Assembly (NCBI GenBank): GCA_951799405.1
Contig: OX637333.1
Coordinates: 30,152,785 to 30,216,784 of the forward strand
Length of the DNA: 64,000 nt
Direction of reading: 5' to 3'
Source: Agapetus fuscipes
Taxonomy: Eukaryota; Arthropoda; Insecta; Trichoptera; Glossosomatidae
A model generated the notes under the pieces. The model was not told the origin of the DNA, did no database searches, and saw only the letters and a list, made by a program, of their open reading frames with translations. A program made the translations under genes and the position numbers. This document shows positions 11,161-22,118 of this stretch, piece after piece. Positions within the stretch are counted from its first letter, which is position 1; each line of letters starts with the position of its first letter.

Positions 11161-11314
11161 ATAGGAAATCGTTTACTACCAACGTGCAAAATAATTGTCT
11201 AACGTAGTTATTTCATGGATGTTGAAAAAAAAATCGGTGGGAAGACGTGAATTTTTTTTACTAAGTTGGAATCAATTGTTAGTTGGCCTTTGCCCTTGCA
11301 AACTGTAACCTAAT

Positions 11315-11540
11315 AGTACGAGTTGCAAAACTTGAGAAAAGTAAAGTTTACGGAAAATATTAAAGCGTGATTTCTTCCAAAATCTGCCATTTTTATTTCT
11401 TACACTGTGTGGTCTTAGCAAAAGAGTTACAGTGATGAAGAAAATCAAGTTCAAACAAACAAAAACGGCAGATTTTGGGGGAAATCACTCTTTAATAATT
11501 GCCGTAAACTTTACATTACTCAAGTTTTGCAACTCGTACT
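11315..11540. repeat. Long inverted repeat (foldback MITE M5)
   Basis: Left arm 11315-11402 starts 'agtacgagttgcaaaacttg'. Right arm ~11455-11540 is its reverse complement with scattered mismatches, about 84 bp each, around a ~52-bp loop. Both arms carry 'aaaatctgcc' and 'gtaaagtttacgg'. It is non-coding; the minus-strand open frame at 11272-11454 just crosses the left arm. No target duplication is obvious. Confidence 0.75.
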
Positions 11541-12087
11541 AAGGGTACTGACCGCATGACGTATCTTTTTTTGACGTTTCAAAATATGTTGATATTTCCG
11601 ACGTTGCCGAATCTAACACGACAGCTTTAGAATTCAGAAGGCTGAGGTTGCGAGGAGCTGCACATAGAACCTGGCATCTTGTATTGCAGCGTTTCCTTGG
11701 AGAATGCATTATCACCCGCAGGCTGAGATGAACTGGTGTTGCTGGGTGCTCTGAGGTTGACTACCTTTTCATAAAATACCATGTTGTCCCATTCCACCAC
11801 TTGTCCCACGAATTCTTAGAAAATCCCTGAACACGTGTGGGGGCTGTAGGGACCTTGAAGTTTAGTACAAACCGTTGGATTTCTAGAGCACATGAGTTTA
11901 TTTCTTTCATTTTATAGCCTTGAAAATATACGGATGGCTACTAAAACGTATGCCTTCACTGTTAGAAAATGTGTTTCCCAAGTACTTAGGTACTAGGTAT
12001 TACAAAAGTACCTACAAATACCTAAAATCAGGGTATTTTGTGGGTATTTTGGTAAGTACATGGTTTTGATGTACCTATCTCATTATT
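11541..12087. other. Gene-free stretch
   Basis: I see no gene. Part of 11620-11810 is less AT-rich, and a 60-residue open frame on the minus strand there is too short to support. Confidence 0.35.
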
Positions 12088-12256
12088 CGGTCGATAGTTC
12101 AGCTGGTAGAGCGCTTGATTTCAACGCTAGAGGTTCGATCCACGAGGATATCAGAAATTATTTCGCGTTTCGGTGTATATTTTGAAACCAAAAGCAAAAA
12201 ACTGGGAAAGTTTACTCAGCCTTTAAGTTGGCGTAAGGCCGGCTGCACTCGCTACG
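12088..12256 (+). mobile_element. SINE-A, partial
   Basis: The tRNA-like head 'tcggtcgatagttcagctgg' has a good A box and 'gaggttcgatccacgagg' a B box. The body 'agtttactcagcctttaag' and 'gcgtaaggccggctgcactc' follows. A tRNA scanner might flag the head, but the anticodon arm is decayed and SINE sequence continues downstream. Confidence 0.7.
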
Positions 12257-12798
12257 AAATGAAATGAAAATGAAATGAAATGAAATGTACAATTTTTCTA
12301 TGGCGCCTTTTCCTGACTATAGTCACCTCAAAGGCGCTTCGTGCTTAGCATATTGGATTTATTCTCCTAAGAGGCAAAGTATGATCCTCGAAATAGGAAT
12401 CCTTCTGTCGGGGACTCCCTCAGATATGTGGGCAGCGCGTTCCAGGCCACCGGTGCCATTGTACAAAAAGCACGGTCTCCAAAGACTGTCCTAATTGATC
12501 TTTTTGGGATCTGGAGGAGAGCCTTGCCTGAATCTGAAGATCGGAGAGTCTTCCCACGTGCTGACACCACCGCTTTTTCCAGTGACTCAGACAAGTATTC
12601 TGGTGCTGAGCCGTGTAGAGCTTTGTAGGCAAGTAAACAAAGCTTGTACCTGACTCTCTCTGGGATTCTGAGCCAATGGAGATCTTGAAGAAGAGGCGTG
12701 ATGTGGCAGTACTTCGATCGGCCAAAAATCAGTCTTGCCGCCGCGTTTTGAACTGACTGTAGTCTGTTTATTTGCTTTTTCAGTTGCGCGGCAAACAC
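12257..12798 (-). pseudogene. CR1/L2-like LINE 3' end (reverse transcriptase C-terminus, hairpin, tail)
   Basis: The minus-strand frame 12798-12367 encodes ~143 residues of the C-terminal region typical of CR1/L2-type LINE polyproteins: INRLQSVQNAAARLIFG, then HITPLLQDLHWLRIPERVRYK, then GDRAFCTMAPVAWNALP. The catalytic fingers and palm lie upstream in an intact element and are absent, so this is a 5'-truncated, dead insertion. After the stop come the conserved 3' hairpin (12338-12301, AGCGCC...GGCGCC) and a (CATTT)n tail at ~12257-12290, the kind of microsatellite on which such LINEs end. The family match is from recognised motifs. SINE-A sequence abuts the tail. Confidence 0.8.
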
Positions 12799-13589
12799 GG
12801 AATTGCAGTAGACCCATAGTAGACTAGAAGTCCAATCCTTTCTTCGGGGGCACCGTGAGAAAAAAATGCACTGTAGGTATGTTGGAATTTACTTGGTTGC
12901 GTTTTTTCACCGTTCAACGTTTGGAATACATCGCCAATTTAAAGGTAAAACTGAATAAGTGCTGATTCACTGATTTGAGAAATCGAGGATCAAACATTTT
13001 ATTGGGTGTAACTTCTCATTATATGTGAACTAATTATAAGAAAGTACTCTACCTCCATGGAAGTGTTCATGAGAAAGTTCCACACTGCAGGATTTTCACA
13101 ATCTCTAGTGTTTTCTTTTGTAGAAAATAGGAAAAAATGCATTTATCTAAAAGAAACCTATGCTAGCTTAATATATCATAATTTGAACGATTACACAGGA
13201 TTGTGAAAACCCACTAATTAGATATTACGGGTATAGTGGGTTTGTTTCTAGGTGGGCAATGGGCATGCGCAAGGCACACTGCACTGGGAATTCTACTCTA
13301 GCTTAAGAAACAAAAATAAATACAAAACCTACGGAAATGTAAGAATTATAAGTATTTGGAATTATAACAACAGTCAAATTCAAATTCCGCATTTCCTGTT
13401 CCAAAGAAGATAGAGAAAAAGAGTGACCAAAACCAAATACATATAATATATCTGTTCCTCTATGACTTTAATTTATTCCTCACCATTTTCTTCTGTAAAT
13501 TACACAAAACGATCAACATGCGAAGTTTTGGAACAATCTTAATAATGAATAATCTCTCTATAATCTTAGTTGCGAATATATATTGACAT
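12799..13589. other. Gene-free stretch
   Basis: I see no gene or recognised repeat beyond AT-rich DNA. Confidence 0.35.
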
Positions 13590-13680
13590 ATATATAAGGC
13601 ACACTCACAAGCAGATATGTGTAAGTTCGTGTTTACACATGCTGCATGTGCACTTACAAAAAAATAAACCTGTAGGTACA
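13590..13680 (-). repeat. Repeat D fragment
   Basis: The stretch contains 'cacaagcagatatgtgtaag' and 'acacatgctgcatgtgcac', the middle-to-3' part of D on the minus strand. Confidence 0.55.
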
Positions 13681-14397
13681 TCTTGTTTGTCAGTTCTCAT
13701 TCTCAGAATATGACAGTCCTCAAGTAATAATATCAATTACGAAAAAGTTATAGTTTGAAAATGTTTCAGATAATGTTTCTGAATTTCTCCCTTCTCTGAC
13801 AATATTTTATCATAGCAGGTTACTAAATTTGTGTAGAGAACTGTACTCCAGTTGCGATACAAGTTTCTGCACTTATGTTGAGTACGTAGTAAGTACAAAA
13901 TATACTGGATTAAAAAAAGAAAATCTCGACAGATATAATTAATAATATATGAAAATTTAATAAATAATGCAAAAAGGCGAGACAGCATTAGCTGCCAGAC
14001 AGCGTGTGTGAGAGAGAAAACAATATACACAATCTTAGTATCGGCAACGCTGTAAGAAAAAAAACTGAATAAAAATAAAATAATACTTTTATGTATTTAT
14101 CTTTAGAAATAAGGAATGCTCTGTATATATTATAACTTATAAGGTTACGTACAAATTGTATTAATTTTGTTTTGATTTTGACTATTTCTTTAGGTGTGCT
14201 TGGAGCTTTTATTTCTCATGTAGTAATAAATTAAAAGTGTGTAAGTAGGTACATGTAAAATGTTGTTTTTCTAGAAAAATACAAATAAAAATGGTGAAGA
14301 ATATTTTGCTGCAAAATCTCACAACATGTCCTTAGCAAGCTAAACTGAGCTGGCAAGAAGTCTTGAGGTGTAATTAAAAAAATCAATGTAATAGTCA
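13681..14397. other. Gene-free AT-rich stretch
   Basis: I see nothing recognisable. The 97-residue minus-strand frame at 13737-14030 is AT-driven and lacks protein features. Confidence 0.35.
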
Positions 14398-14590
14398 TTT
14401 AGTGCAACTTCTTGTCGCGTTTTTCCGAAGGAATGGCATGTGGGGAGTGGAATCTATTTATTTTTACAGGTAAAGGAGCCGGCCTTACGCCAACCACTTC
14501 CCGGTTTTCCAGTTGCTGAGGGGGCTGGTACTCAATTCTTGAGAAGACTAAAAGTACCTTAACCTTACCGGTCTTTTATTTTAGGTTTGT
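14398..14590 (-). mobile_element. SINE-A, 5'-truncated
   Basis: The minus-strand body contains 'ggccggctcctttacctgta', 'aaaataaatagattccact' and 'cgcgacaagaagttgcac'. The tRNA-like head is missing. Confidence 0.65.
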
Positions 14591-15765
14591 TAGTTTTACA
14601 GCGATCAGCTCTTTACGCGCCGCCATGTTTAATTTTTTGATATCTTCCGACGTCCGTTTATTCTTAAATACATATTTCACAATTAAAAGAAGGGGAAGTG
14701 TTGCCCAGCCTTTGTGGGATAGAGTTTTAGCATGGCGTGCATAAAATTTGAATGTTAAGGGGGATTTGAGACCCAAAACAACTTTGGCTGTTCAAAAAAA
14801 TAAATATAGGGTTGTCTTTATATATATTTAAAAACAATGAAAATATTTTTTTTATTTTTTTTTTCCTTCAAGTCAGCTGGAAATATGCAAAAAACCAATT
14901 TAAAAAGGCTCATTTTCCAAGGCGACTCACGTTCCTTTTCTTAATATTTCAAAACCAAATATATAATTTAATGATAAAGTATGTATTCAGCTAAATTACC
15001 ACGAGTTCCGAAAATTCATTACTTACTTAGTTACTGAGTTATTAATTTTTTTGAAAACGTATTTACGTAAGTTTTTTTCGTACGCGTTTTCAGTTCCTCC
15101 GAGTGATCTTCCGCAAAAAATCACATGGCGATTAAATGAAAGAAGTGTTTTTAATTATTTTCGTAAAAGTTTCATTTCTTTAACTTAAACACCTAATTTT
15201 TAAATAATTATTGTAATTCTCTATTTGTTTATTGTTTTATTTGTTACACAGATGGCGCTGGTGTCCCCAATTGCGATATTTTGGCCAACAGTGAGGATAA
15301 AACAGTTTACTTCATGTCCGACCAATGGGCTCATGTATTTAAATACATCAGTTGTATATGTATAAAAATTCCGAGCCATGTCGTATAGACACTGCAACTA
15401 TATAACTATACAGCTATAGCACAACTATACGAGGCATGGACACAGTCGGCCATAATATATGCAAAAATACTCAACAAACGTTTGACTATTTTGATCATAT
15501 CATCAAAGGGTCAAAAACGAGTTGCGGACATATAAAATTTGAATGGGAATGGAAAAAAGGCGATTTTGTTTTATTTTTTAATTACATCGCCACTTAATGC
15601 TTTTTGCAGTTTTTTTTTGTATTTCGATACGCTTTTCATTTACTTTACTCTGATAATTTTAGAATTCAGTAGAGATCACCAGTTTTTATGAAAAAGCTGA
15701 AAATCATTAGGGGACACACGCACAAGACAAAAGGTACAAATTTCGACGGCGATACCCTTATATTA
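14591..15765. other. Gene-free AT-rich stretch
   Basis: I see no gene. Positions 15380-15450 hold short imperfect repeats of 'actatac' and 'agctatag'. Confidence 0.35.
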
Positions 15766-15987
15766 GGTTTCCAAGCTCCCAATGGGCCTGAATGGAAGGT
15801 TGTGAGTTCGAATCCCGGCGGAGCACAAAAAATATTCCATTTATATTTTCAAATTTGCTCTTCGCTGGGTTGAAAAATTCATACACCTTTACCAATGACC
15901 GGTCACCAAAGGTCCATCCAGCTTTACAGCAACTGGGTCTTGCTTGACAACTGGCGCTTTGTAGCGACGACGACCAAGCTCGTAAAA
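15766..15987 (+). mobile_element. SINE-C copy
   Basis: A decayed head is followed by 'gttcgaatcccggcggagca', 'tcttcgctgggttgaaaaat', 'ccagctttacagcaactggg' and 'gacgaccaagctcg'. A SINE-A is joined directly to its 3' end, in the same orientation. Confidence 0.7.
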
Positions 15988-16216
15988 TGGTCGATCGCTC
16001 AATTGGTAGAATGCTTGCATTCCATGCCAAGAGCAAGGGTTCGATCAGCCTTGACAAGAAATGAGAACCAGCCCCCTCGGGAGCTGAAAAACCCCCACTT
16101 CAACTGAAGTGGTTGGTGTAAATCTGGCCCCCTTACCTGTAAAAATAAAAAGGTTCGGAATCGCCACATGGGACAACGCAGGCAAGAAGTTACACAATAT
16201 GTGTAGCTTAGTTTCG
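15988..16216 (+). mobile_element. SINE-A with internal deletion
   Basis: The head 'ggtcgatcgctcaattgg' passes after 'ggttcgatcagccttgacaa' straight into the body, so the usual segment between the B box and 'ctcagcc' is missing. The rest ('cacttcaactgaagtggttg', 'cttacctgtaaaaataaaa', 'gcaagaagttacac') is normal. A deletion between short repeats is the simplest explanation. Confidence 0.7.
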
Positions 16217-16220
16217 TTCT

Positions 16221-16293
16221 GTGCTCCACCGAAAATTGAACTTATGACCTTCCGATTATGAGTTGGAAGCGTAACCACTAGACTACAGACCGA
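16221..16293 (-). mobile_element. SINE-C tRNA-like head
   Basis: The minus strand reads 'ggtctgtagtctagtggtta' with A box and 'ataagttcaattttcggtgg' at the B box, ending at 'gagcac'. Only the head remains. Confidence 0.6.
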
Positions 16294-16701
16294 TCTTTTG
16301 CACGCATTTGAAAAAAAATTACGAATTCTAAGATTATAATATTATCAATGAATATTATCATAAAAACGGAATTCAAGTTTTTACCCGAAGAAATAAGAAA
16401 TATTATTATGTATTATTGTATAACAAGTAGGTAGGTACCTACCTTTTGTAGTATTTTGGCATCCAGTTCTGTGTGTCTCCATACTATAATATTATTTGTG
16501 ATGCAGGTGTTCAACTATTTAAGTAGGGCTGTCAAAAATATATTGTCTTCATGCGTAAAATTAATTTAAAAATATTTTTTCGTTACTGTGGCTTAGCTTA
16601 AAATCTATAATCTATAAAGCCCTATTGCCATTTAAGTGCGGCACATATTAAATGCATAACCTCACATGTTGTACAATAATAGTAAAAAATATAATATTAG
16701 G

Positions 16702-16930
16702 ATGATTTATTCGATGAGCGCTGTTTTTGTGTGAATCACACCCTCCCTCCCTCGAGCCCTCTGCGAGCTTGGTCGTCGCTGTAGAAAGCTCCAATTCTCA
16801 TGCAAGACCCAGTTGTTGAAAGGCCGGATCGATTTATTGTGATGATATCTTTTTTTGTGCTCCGCCGGAATTCGAACCCACTTTTTTCCAATCTGGATTC
16901 AAAGTTGTGACCACTAGACTGCGGACCGGT
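16702..16930 (-). mobile_element. SINE-C copy
   Basis: The minus-strand head 'ggtccgcagtctagtggtca' is followed by 'gggttcgaattccggcggag', with an internal deletion of the 'tcttcgctggg' segment. The 3' end 'gcgacgaccaagctcg' then runs to 'gcgctcatcgaataaatc'. Confidence 0.65.
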
Positions 16931-16936
16931 GTGCCT

Positions 16937-17085
16937 TTTTATGTGTAGGTTCCTACAAAATAAATCAAATCTCACATGAACATGAACTTAGCAACTCTTA
17001 ACGCCGTGTTTTGAAATCGGGGTGGCAATTGCAAAAGTGAACCAAGTTTGTTTCAGTATGGGGGTCAGCCTCATACCAAACAACT
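16937..17085 (-). repeat. Repeat D fragment
   Basis: The minus-strand 5' half of D shows 'gtatgaggctgaccccc' through 'gttgctaagttcatgttc'. Confidence 0.6.
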
Positions 17086-17219
17086 AGTAAAGAAATATAG
17101 ATAAAGGCATTATTTTCTCTAAACTTACTCATTTGATCTCTCTTTAAATAATATTAATTTATGTTGACAGACTGCATTTGCGTCAACCCTTGTGAGTGAT
17201 AAAAAATATGTGCATGTGT

Positions 17220-17245
17220 CGCCGCTACACGTTTGTGTAGCGGCG
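17220..17245. repeat. Perfect 11-bp stem, 4-base loop hairpin
   Basis: Sequence CGCCGCTACAC-GTTT-GTGTAGCGGCG folds perfectly. It is GC-rich in an AT-rich region and is followed by a run of A. It may be an end of a small element. It lies just before the tandem duplication at 17250-17646. Confidence 0.8.
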
Positions 17246-17249
17246 AAAA

Positions 17250-17646
17250 AACACACTGCAATGTTTTTTTTTGTATATTGATGGGATAGCTCCAAAACTT
17301 AATATATATACATTTTGTATTATTTTCAAAACAATTCAAAGATTTCAAAATAAAATTGACAGTTAATTGTGACAGGTTTGTAGTTCAGTAGTAACACTTC
17401 GAACTCTGAATGGAAGGTTGTGGGTTCGATTATCAATATACAAGTATGTGTGTGACTTCAAATAACCACACACTGTTATGTTTTTTTTTGTATATAGATG
17501 GGCTAGCTCCAAAATCCAAAATGTACATTTTGTATTATTTTAAAAACAAATCAAAGATGTAAAAATAAATTTGACAGTTAATTGTGACCGGTTTGTAGTT
17601 CAGTGGTAACACTTGGGACTCTGAATGGAAGGTTGTGGGTTCGATT
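17250..17646 (+). repeat. Tandem duplication of ~215 bp carrying a SINE-C head
   Basis: Copy 1 (17250-17431) and copy 2 (17468-17646) share 'acacactg', 'gatgggatagctccaaaa', 'tacattttgtattattttca', 'ttgacagttaattgtgac' and then the SINE-C head to 'ggttgtgggttcgatt'. Copy 1 stops inside the SINE B box while copy 2 continues into a full SINE. The duplication therefore followed the SINE insertion and included only its first ~50 bases. Confidence 0.75.
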
Positions 17647-17830
17647 CCCGGTGGAGCAAAAAAAAAACATTTTTTTTTTCAAACTTCTTCGCTGGGTTGA
17701 AAAATTCATACACCTTTACCAAGGACCGGTCATCAAAAGGTCTATTGGGCCTTACAGCTGGGTCTTGCTTGAGAATTGGCGCTTTCTAGAGCGACGAACA
17801 AGCTCGCAGAGGGCACTTGAGGTGTGATAC
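17586..17830 (+). mobile_element. SINE-C copy
   Basis: The head 'gaccggtttgtagttcagtgg' is followed by B box 'gggttcgattcccggtggag', 'cttcgctgggttgaaaaatt' and the end 'gcgacgaacaagctcgcag'. Confidence 0.75.
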
Positions 17831-18475
17831 ACACAAAAACAGCGCTCACCAAATAAATCAGCCTATTTTTTTTTAAATAACCTCGATTTGGTACTACGTA
17901 CTTTTGACAGTATGCCAATGTATTATACAACGGGATAGCGGAAGGAGCAGTCTGGTCAGGAGCAGTCTGGTCGTCATAGTGTGGAATTGTAGAAAAAAAA
18001 AAGAATATTTTAGCTAGCACATTTAAGTATTTGCCCGTTGAAACCATTTATTTTCACAGGAGCACTGTCTGATTTATCATGTTAAAGTGATAAAAAAAAT
18101 GTTTCTTGCATACAGTTCTATAATAATTTAATTTCTAGTTGATGTAGAAAAATAATTGCTTTAAAATATATTATGTCTATTTGGAACTTACTACGTGTGA
18201 CACTAAGCCAATGTATTAATTCTAAAATGGCAGACTGAACGAAAAAGATATGTATGCGTGGCCCTTCATGGTGTGGGTTACAAATAATATTATTTTAGCC
18301 TGGACACATGCCTGGACATCTGTCTGAGCATAGTCAAAGTAAAACATGTTAAAAAGTGCTTATTTTTTTTAGTTACGCTCATTTTTATCAACAGATGTCT
18401 CTAGTTCCCTCCGATCTTGAAATTCCCAAGGCTTAACTACACGTTAATTTACTATTATTATTATTATTGTAACGC
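17831..18475. other. Gene-free stretch
   Basis: I see no gene. A direct 13-base duplication, 'gtctggtcaggagcagtctggtc', lies near 17949. Confidence 0.35.
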
Positions 18476-18615
18476 GACAGTTGGCGGACTGTACGCACTC
18501 CAGCAGTGCTGACCTCTGGATATAGTAAGGGCGGACTGTACAGTGTACCTGTAGCTGTGTCGCCATGTCGCTAAGCGGCCAGAACCTCTGCAGGGTCGCC
18601 TCGACTTCTTTCTGC
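18476..18615 (-). repeat. RTE-like LINE 3' end fragment
   Basis: On the minus strand, 'gaaagaagtcgaggcgaccc' and 'tgcagaggttctggccgct' resemble the terminal KK-RQRLWP segment and 3' end of the RTE-like LINE family. A short (AAT)n run at 18460-18475 would be its tail. Confidence 0.45.
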
Positions 18616-18624
18616 CCTTACATC

Positions 18625-18815
18625 TATATCTAAAATCTAAGTTGCACAGATATGTAACCATTTATAATTCCTATTAAAATTCAAATCTCAAATGAATGTA
18701 AATCCTGCAACTTTTTCCACCCTTTTCCTGAAAAAGAGGTGACATTAGAGGAGTGACCCATTTTTTACATAATAAGGTGTCAGCCTCATACCAGCCTGTA
18801 AGTCAAATAACTTAG
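18625..18815 (-). repeat. Repeat D copy
   Basis: Signatures present on the minus strand: 'ttgacttacaggctgg', 'atgaggctgacacc', 'gtcacctctttttcagg', 'ttgcaggatttacattc' and 'ctgtgcaacttagatttt'. It is internally deleted. Confidence 0.7.
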
Positions 18816-18851
18816 GGCCTATTTCACCAATCTCTGATCAAAGATTCTGCA

Positions 18852-20532
18852 TTGACCACCCCAGGAATCAAAAGTGCTGTTGGTGAGATGGTATGGGAGA
18901 AGGATGAAGTATGTAAGAGATGGAAAGAATATTTTGAAGGGATTTTTGGTCGGGGCGAAAGAATTTTGTTTAGAAAAATGACAGAAGAGAATGAATTTAG
19001 GATTTTGAAAGAAGAAATAAAAGTATCTATTGAATGTTTGAAGAATGGAAAGTCTGCTGGGTTTGATGGAATAAATGGTGAAATGTTGAAAGCAGGAGGT
19101 GAATGCGTGATAGATTGGATGTACGAATTATGTAAGCTTTGTGTGAATGCAGGAGTAGTACCGATGGATTGGAGGAAGGCAGTCATTGTTCCCATTTACA
19201 AAGGTAAAGGGGACAAAAAAGACTGTCAGAACTTCAGACCAATCAGTCTACTCAGTATACCAGGAAAAGTCTTCTGTAAGGTGATTATAAAAAATGTGAT
19301 TCTGACTACTAGTGAAAGGATTTCCGATATACAGTCCGGCTTTATGGCCGGTAGAGGCTGTGTTGATCAGATTTTTACTCTACGACAACTTGTTGAAAAA
19401 CAATTGTCGGTGAGGCGGAAGCTGTTCACGGCCTTTGTAGATCTGGAAAAGGCTTTTGACTCAGTAGACAGAGGTATGTTATAGGATGTTTTGAAAGCAT
19501 ACGGAGTGAATGGGGCTCTCCTAGGTGCGGTGCATGCAAACTATGAAAATAGTACAGCATGTGTTCGTATTGATGATGAGTATAGTGAATGGTTTGAAGT
19601 TTTTAAGGGTGTAAGGCAAGGATGTGTGATGAGCCCATGGCTATTTAACATAGTCATGGACAAGTGTGTTCGAGATGCTAGACTTGATGATTGTGGATTA
19701 ATGATAGGAGAGAGCAAAGTGAGTGTTCTACTGTATGCGGATGATGAGATGATGAGAATTGCAAACGATGCTCTCTAGATTGAACGAAGCTCTGCTAGGT
19801 AATTATTTGAAATTGAATGCAAGTAAGACGAAAGTTTTGATTTTTGAAAGAAATGAAGAAAATACGAACTACGAATTTAGAATAAACGGAATGAATGTTG
19901 ATGTGGTAAATGAGTTTGTATACTTGGGAAGTAAGTTTGAGAAAGATGGAAGAATGACAGGTGAACTTGAAAGAAGAGTAATGAAGGGCAGGTGTGTACT
20001 GGGTGCCACAGCTTGTATCGCCAAAAATCAAAACATTTCTAAAAATGCTCGATTGGCGGTACGCAGTGGCATACTTTTACCCACCTTGATGTATGGAAGC
20101 GAGGCCTGGACGGTGAATGAAAGTGAAATTAGTAAAGTCCATACTGTTGAAATGGACTTTCTAAGAAGTATGATTGGGAAAAAACGGAGTGACAGGGTGA
20201 GGAATGATTTTGTAAGAAAAGAATGTGGTGCAAAAGAAAGTGTGAAAGTGAAGATTAAAAGAAGTTTGTTAAGATGGTTTGGGCATATGGAGAGAATGAA
20301 TGAGGAAAGACTGACGAAGAAAGTATATGTTGGTAGAATAGATGGATGTCGTGGTAGAGGAAGACCGAGGAAGGTATGGATGGACCAAATATCCGAAATT
20401 GCGAATGAATGGAATATCCAGAGTCATAATAAAAGAAGAGCTTGTATGAAGAAGGTTATGACTCTGGAGGAAATGAAAGAAGTATGCAAGGATAGAAAGA
20501 AATGGCGGTTGATCTGTGATGTTGGCGGCTAG
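18852..20532 (+). pseudogene. RTE-like LINE reverse transcriptase, 5'-truncated, two lesions
   Basis: The frame encodes a non-LTR reverse transcriptase: GKSAGFDGINGEML (fingers), IVPIYKGKGDKKDCQNFRPI, QSGFMAGRGC, AFVDLEKAFDSVD (motif A, with its aspartate), GVRQGCVMSPWLFNIVMD (motif B) and LLYADD (motif C, catalytic). The thumb follows, then FGHMERMNEERLTKKV and GRGRPRKVWMDQI, the C-terminal signature of RTE-type elements in animals. Two lesions separate it from an open frame: a TAG at 19482-19484, probably from TGG, and a frame change just after YADD near 19760. The endonuclease domain is missing, so truncation occurred at ~18850. Few lesions in ~560 codons suggest a young copy. Length and frames are seen; clade is inferred from the C-terminus. 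Repeat D begins 100 bp downstream. Confidence 0.88.
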
Positions 20533-20635
20533 GGTTTGTTAAAGTGAATTTGGTTTTATGATTTAGTTTTTTATGTCCATGTATATATTGTTATTTTTAT
20601 TCTTTGATTTTAAAAAATGTAATTTGTCATGTATG

Positions 20636-20893
20636 TTCCTTGACTTATAGGTTGTTATGCGGCTGACCACCCATAATATAAAAATTGGTTCACTTTGCCA
20701 ATGTCACCCCTGTTTCAGGGAAGGACGGCAAGAGTTGCAAGGCTTATGTTCATTTGAGATTGGGTTTTTATATTGTAGGTCCACATGCGGCATGTGTTAG
20801 CGCGAAATTATACATATCTGCTTGTGGGAATGCATTTAGTATAAATCTTAAATGATATATATCTTTGCAGCTTAGATTAGATTAGATTAGATC
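20636..20893 (+). repeat. Repeat D, full-length reference copy
   Basis: Runs from 'gttccttgacttataggttg' through 'ggctgaccacccataatat', 'gtcacccctgtttcaggga', 'gcaaggcttatgttcatttg', 'ggtccacatgcggcatgtg' and 'ctgcttgtgggaatgcattt' to 'ctttgcagcttagattag', ending in an (AGATT)n tail. The pentamer tail suggests mobilisation by a LINE that ends on a simple repeat. Confidence 0.85.
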
Positions 20894-21827
20894 TGATCAA
20901 TATTTGATTGACACATCAAATTCGATTGCTTAATTTTGGTAAAGACCTCGGTTAAATATTTCTTAGAAGTGGGTAATAACATAATGGAATTCGAACAGGA
21001 AAGTTGATGTACAACAGCTGATTTACGTATATATAACTTAATTTTTGATTTGATGTGAGAAATCACACTTAATTTTTATTTTTACCTAATTGGAGTTTGG
21101 TGCAATAGGTCCTTACTGTACCCAATAAAAGTGAAGTATTGGTTTGGCAAAATGGCAGGTACGGACCTCAGTGTTGGTCTCCAGTGGACGTCTCTAGAGA
21201 TGAAGACGTCTTTTTTCTGTGTAATATTATGTATCTCACATATTCAATGCAATGATACATAATGTGCTTGTTGTATTAGGCAAGAAAATATATGAGAATA
21301 CAAGGAATGTAGGTGTACCTATTTTCAAGAAATCTATAAAAAAATATAAATATATAAACCTAAGGAGATGGTCCTGCGTCCTCAGGCCTGTTCCGAGAAG
21401 GGGGCACAAAAAATCAGGTGCGGACAGGGCCGGCAAGGGAGCTCTGTACAATAAAAATATATTTCAGTGTTTTTCTTTTGAATGTCGAATTAAAACGAAA
21501 AAGTTAAACTCAATTAATGAATATAAGCTCTGCAACTCTTGCCGCCTTTCCTTGGACAACGCGTCTTTTTAGTGCTTGTTTGGTTTATCTCCCACACAGG
21601 TAATTTCACATTAGTAATGTTTGAATGTGCACTGAACCAATGTATCTAATGAAAACTGGTAATTGATTTAAAAAAAAACTCTTACAATACAGTATTTTAC
21701 ATTTTTTCTTAGCTCAGATTGTGTAGAATGTGATTTTTTAGGCAATTTAATTGAAAGGTCATCTTTGAATCAAATGGTATATACGCCAAACAAGCACTGA
21801 TGGGACGAATAATACGACAGTATACTC
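20894..21827. other. Gene-free stretch
   Basis: I see no gene. Positions 21370-21460 are less AT-rich and read on the minus strand as a short frame (LPALSAPDFLCPLLG...), too short to support. Positions 21524-21556 are a small repeat D fragment ('aagctctgcaactcttgcc'). Confidence 0.35.
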
Positions 21828-22020
21828 GGTGTTATGGCCGAGAAGCCAGTACGGTGTTTGAAACAAAACAACGTTGGTTCGATTCCCGTTTGGCCTCTTG
21901 ATCATAAGTTTGACAGTGGTTCAAACAAATGCCCTTGGGTAATTATTAAATTCTTTTTTCATTGAAATAAAATAAAAATTAATTATTCCTTAACAATGTT
22001 ATTTCCTGTTTCTGGCCACG
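21828..22020 (+). mobile_element. SINE-B copy
   Basis: The head 'gtgttatggccgagaagcc' has a class II tRNA (Ser/Leu-like) A box; 'ggttcgattcccgtttggc' is the B box. The body has 'cttgggtaattatta' and the end 'cctgtttctggccacg'. A decayed third copy is at 24640-24722. Confidence 0.65.
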
Positions 22021-22057
22021 TAAACATAGATCGTGGAATTGTATTAATTTATTTATG

Positions 22058-22118
22058 AAAAAGAACGGGGTTGGCATAGTTAAAAGTGAACCAATTTTTA
22101 CAGTGTGGGTCAGCTTTA
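22058..22118 (-). repeat. Repeat D fragment
   Basis: The minus strand of 'gtgaaccaatttttacagtg' with 'gtcagctt' matches the 5' part of D only. Confidence 0.5.
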
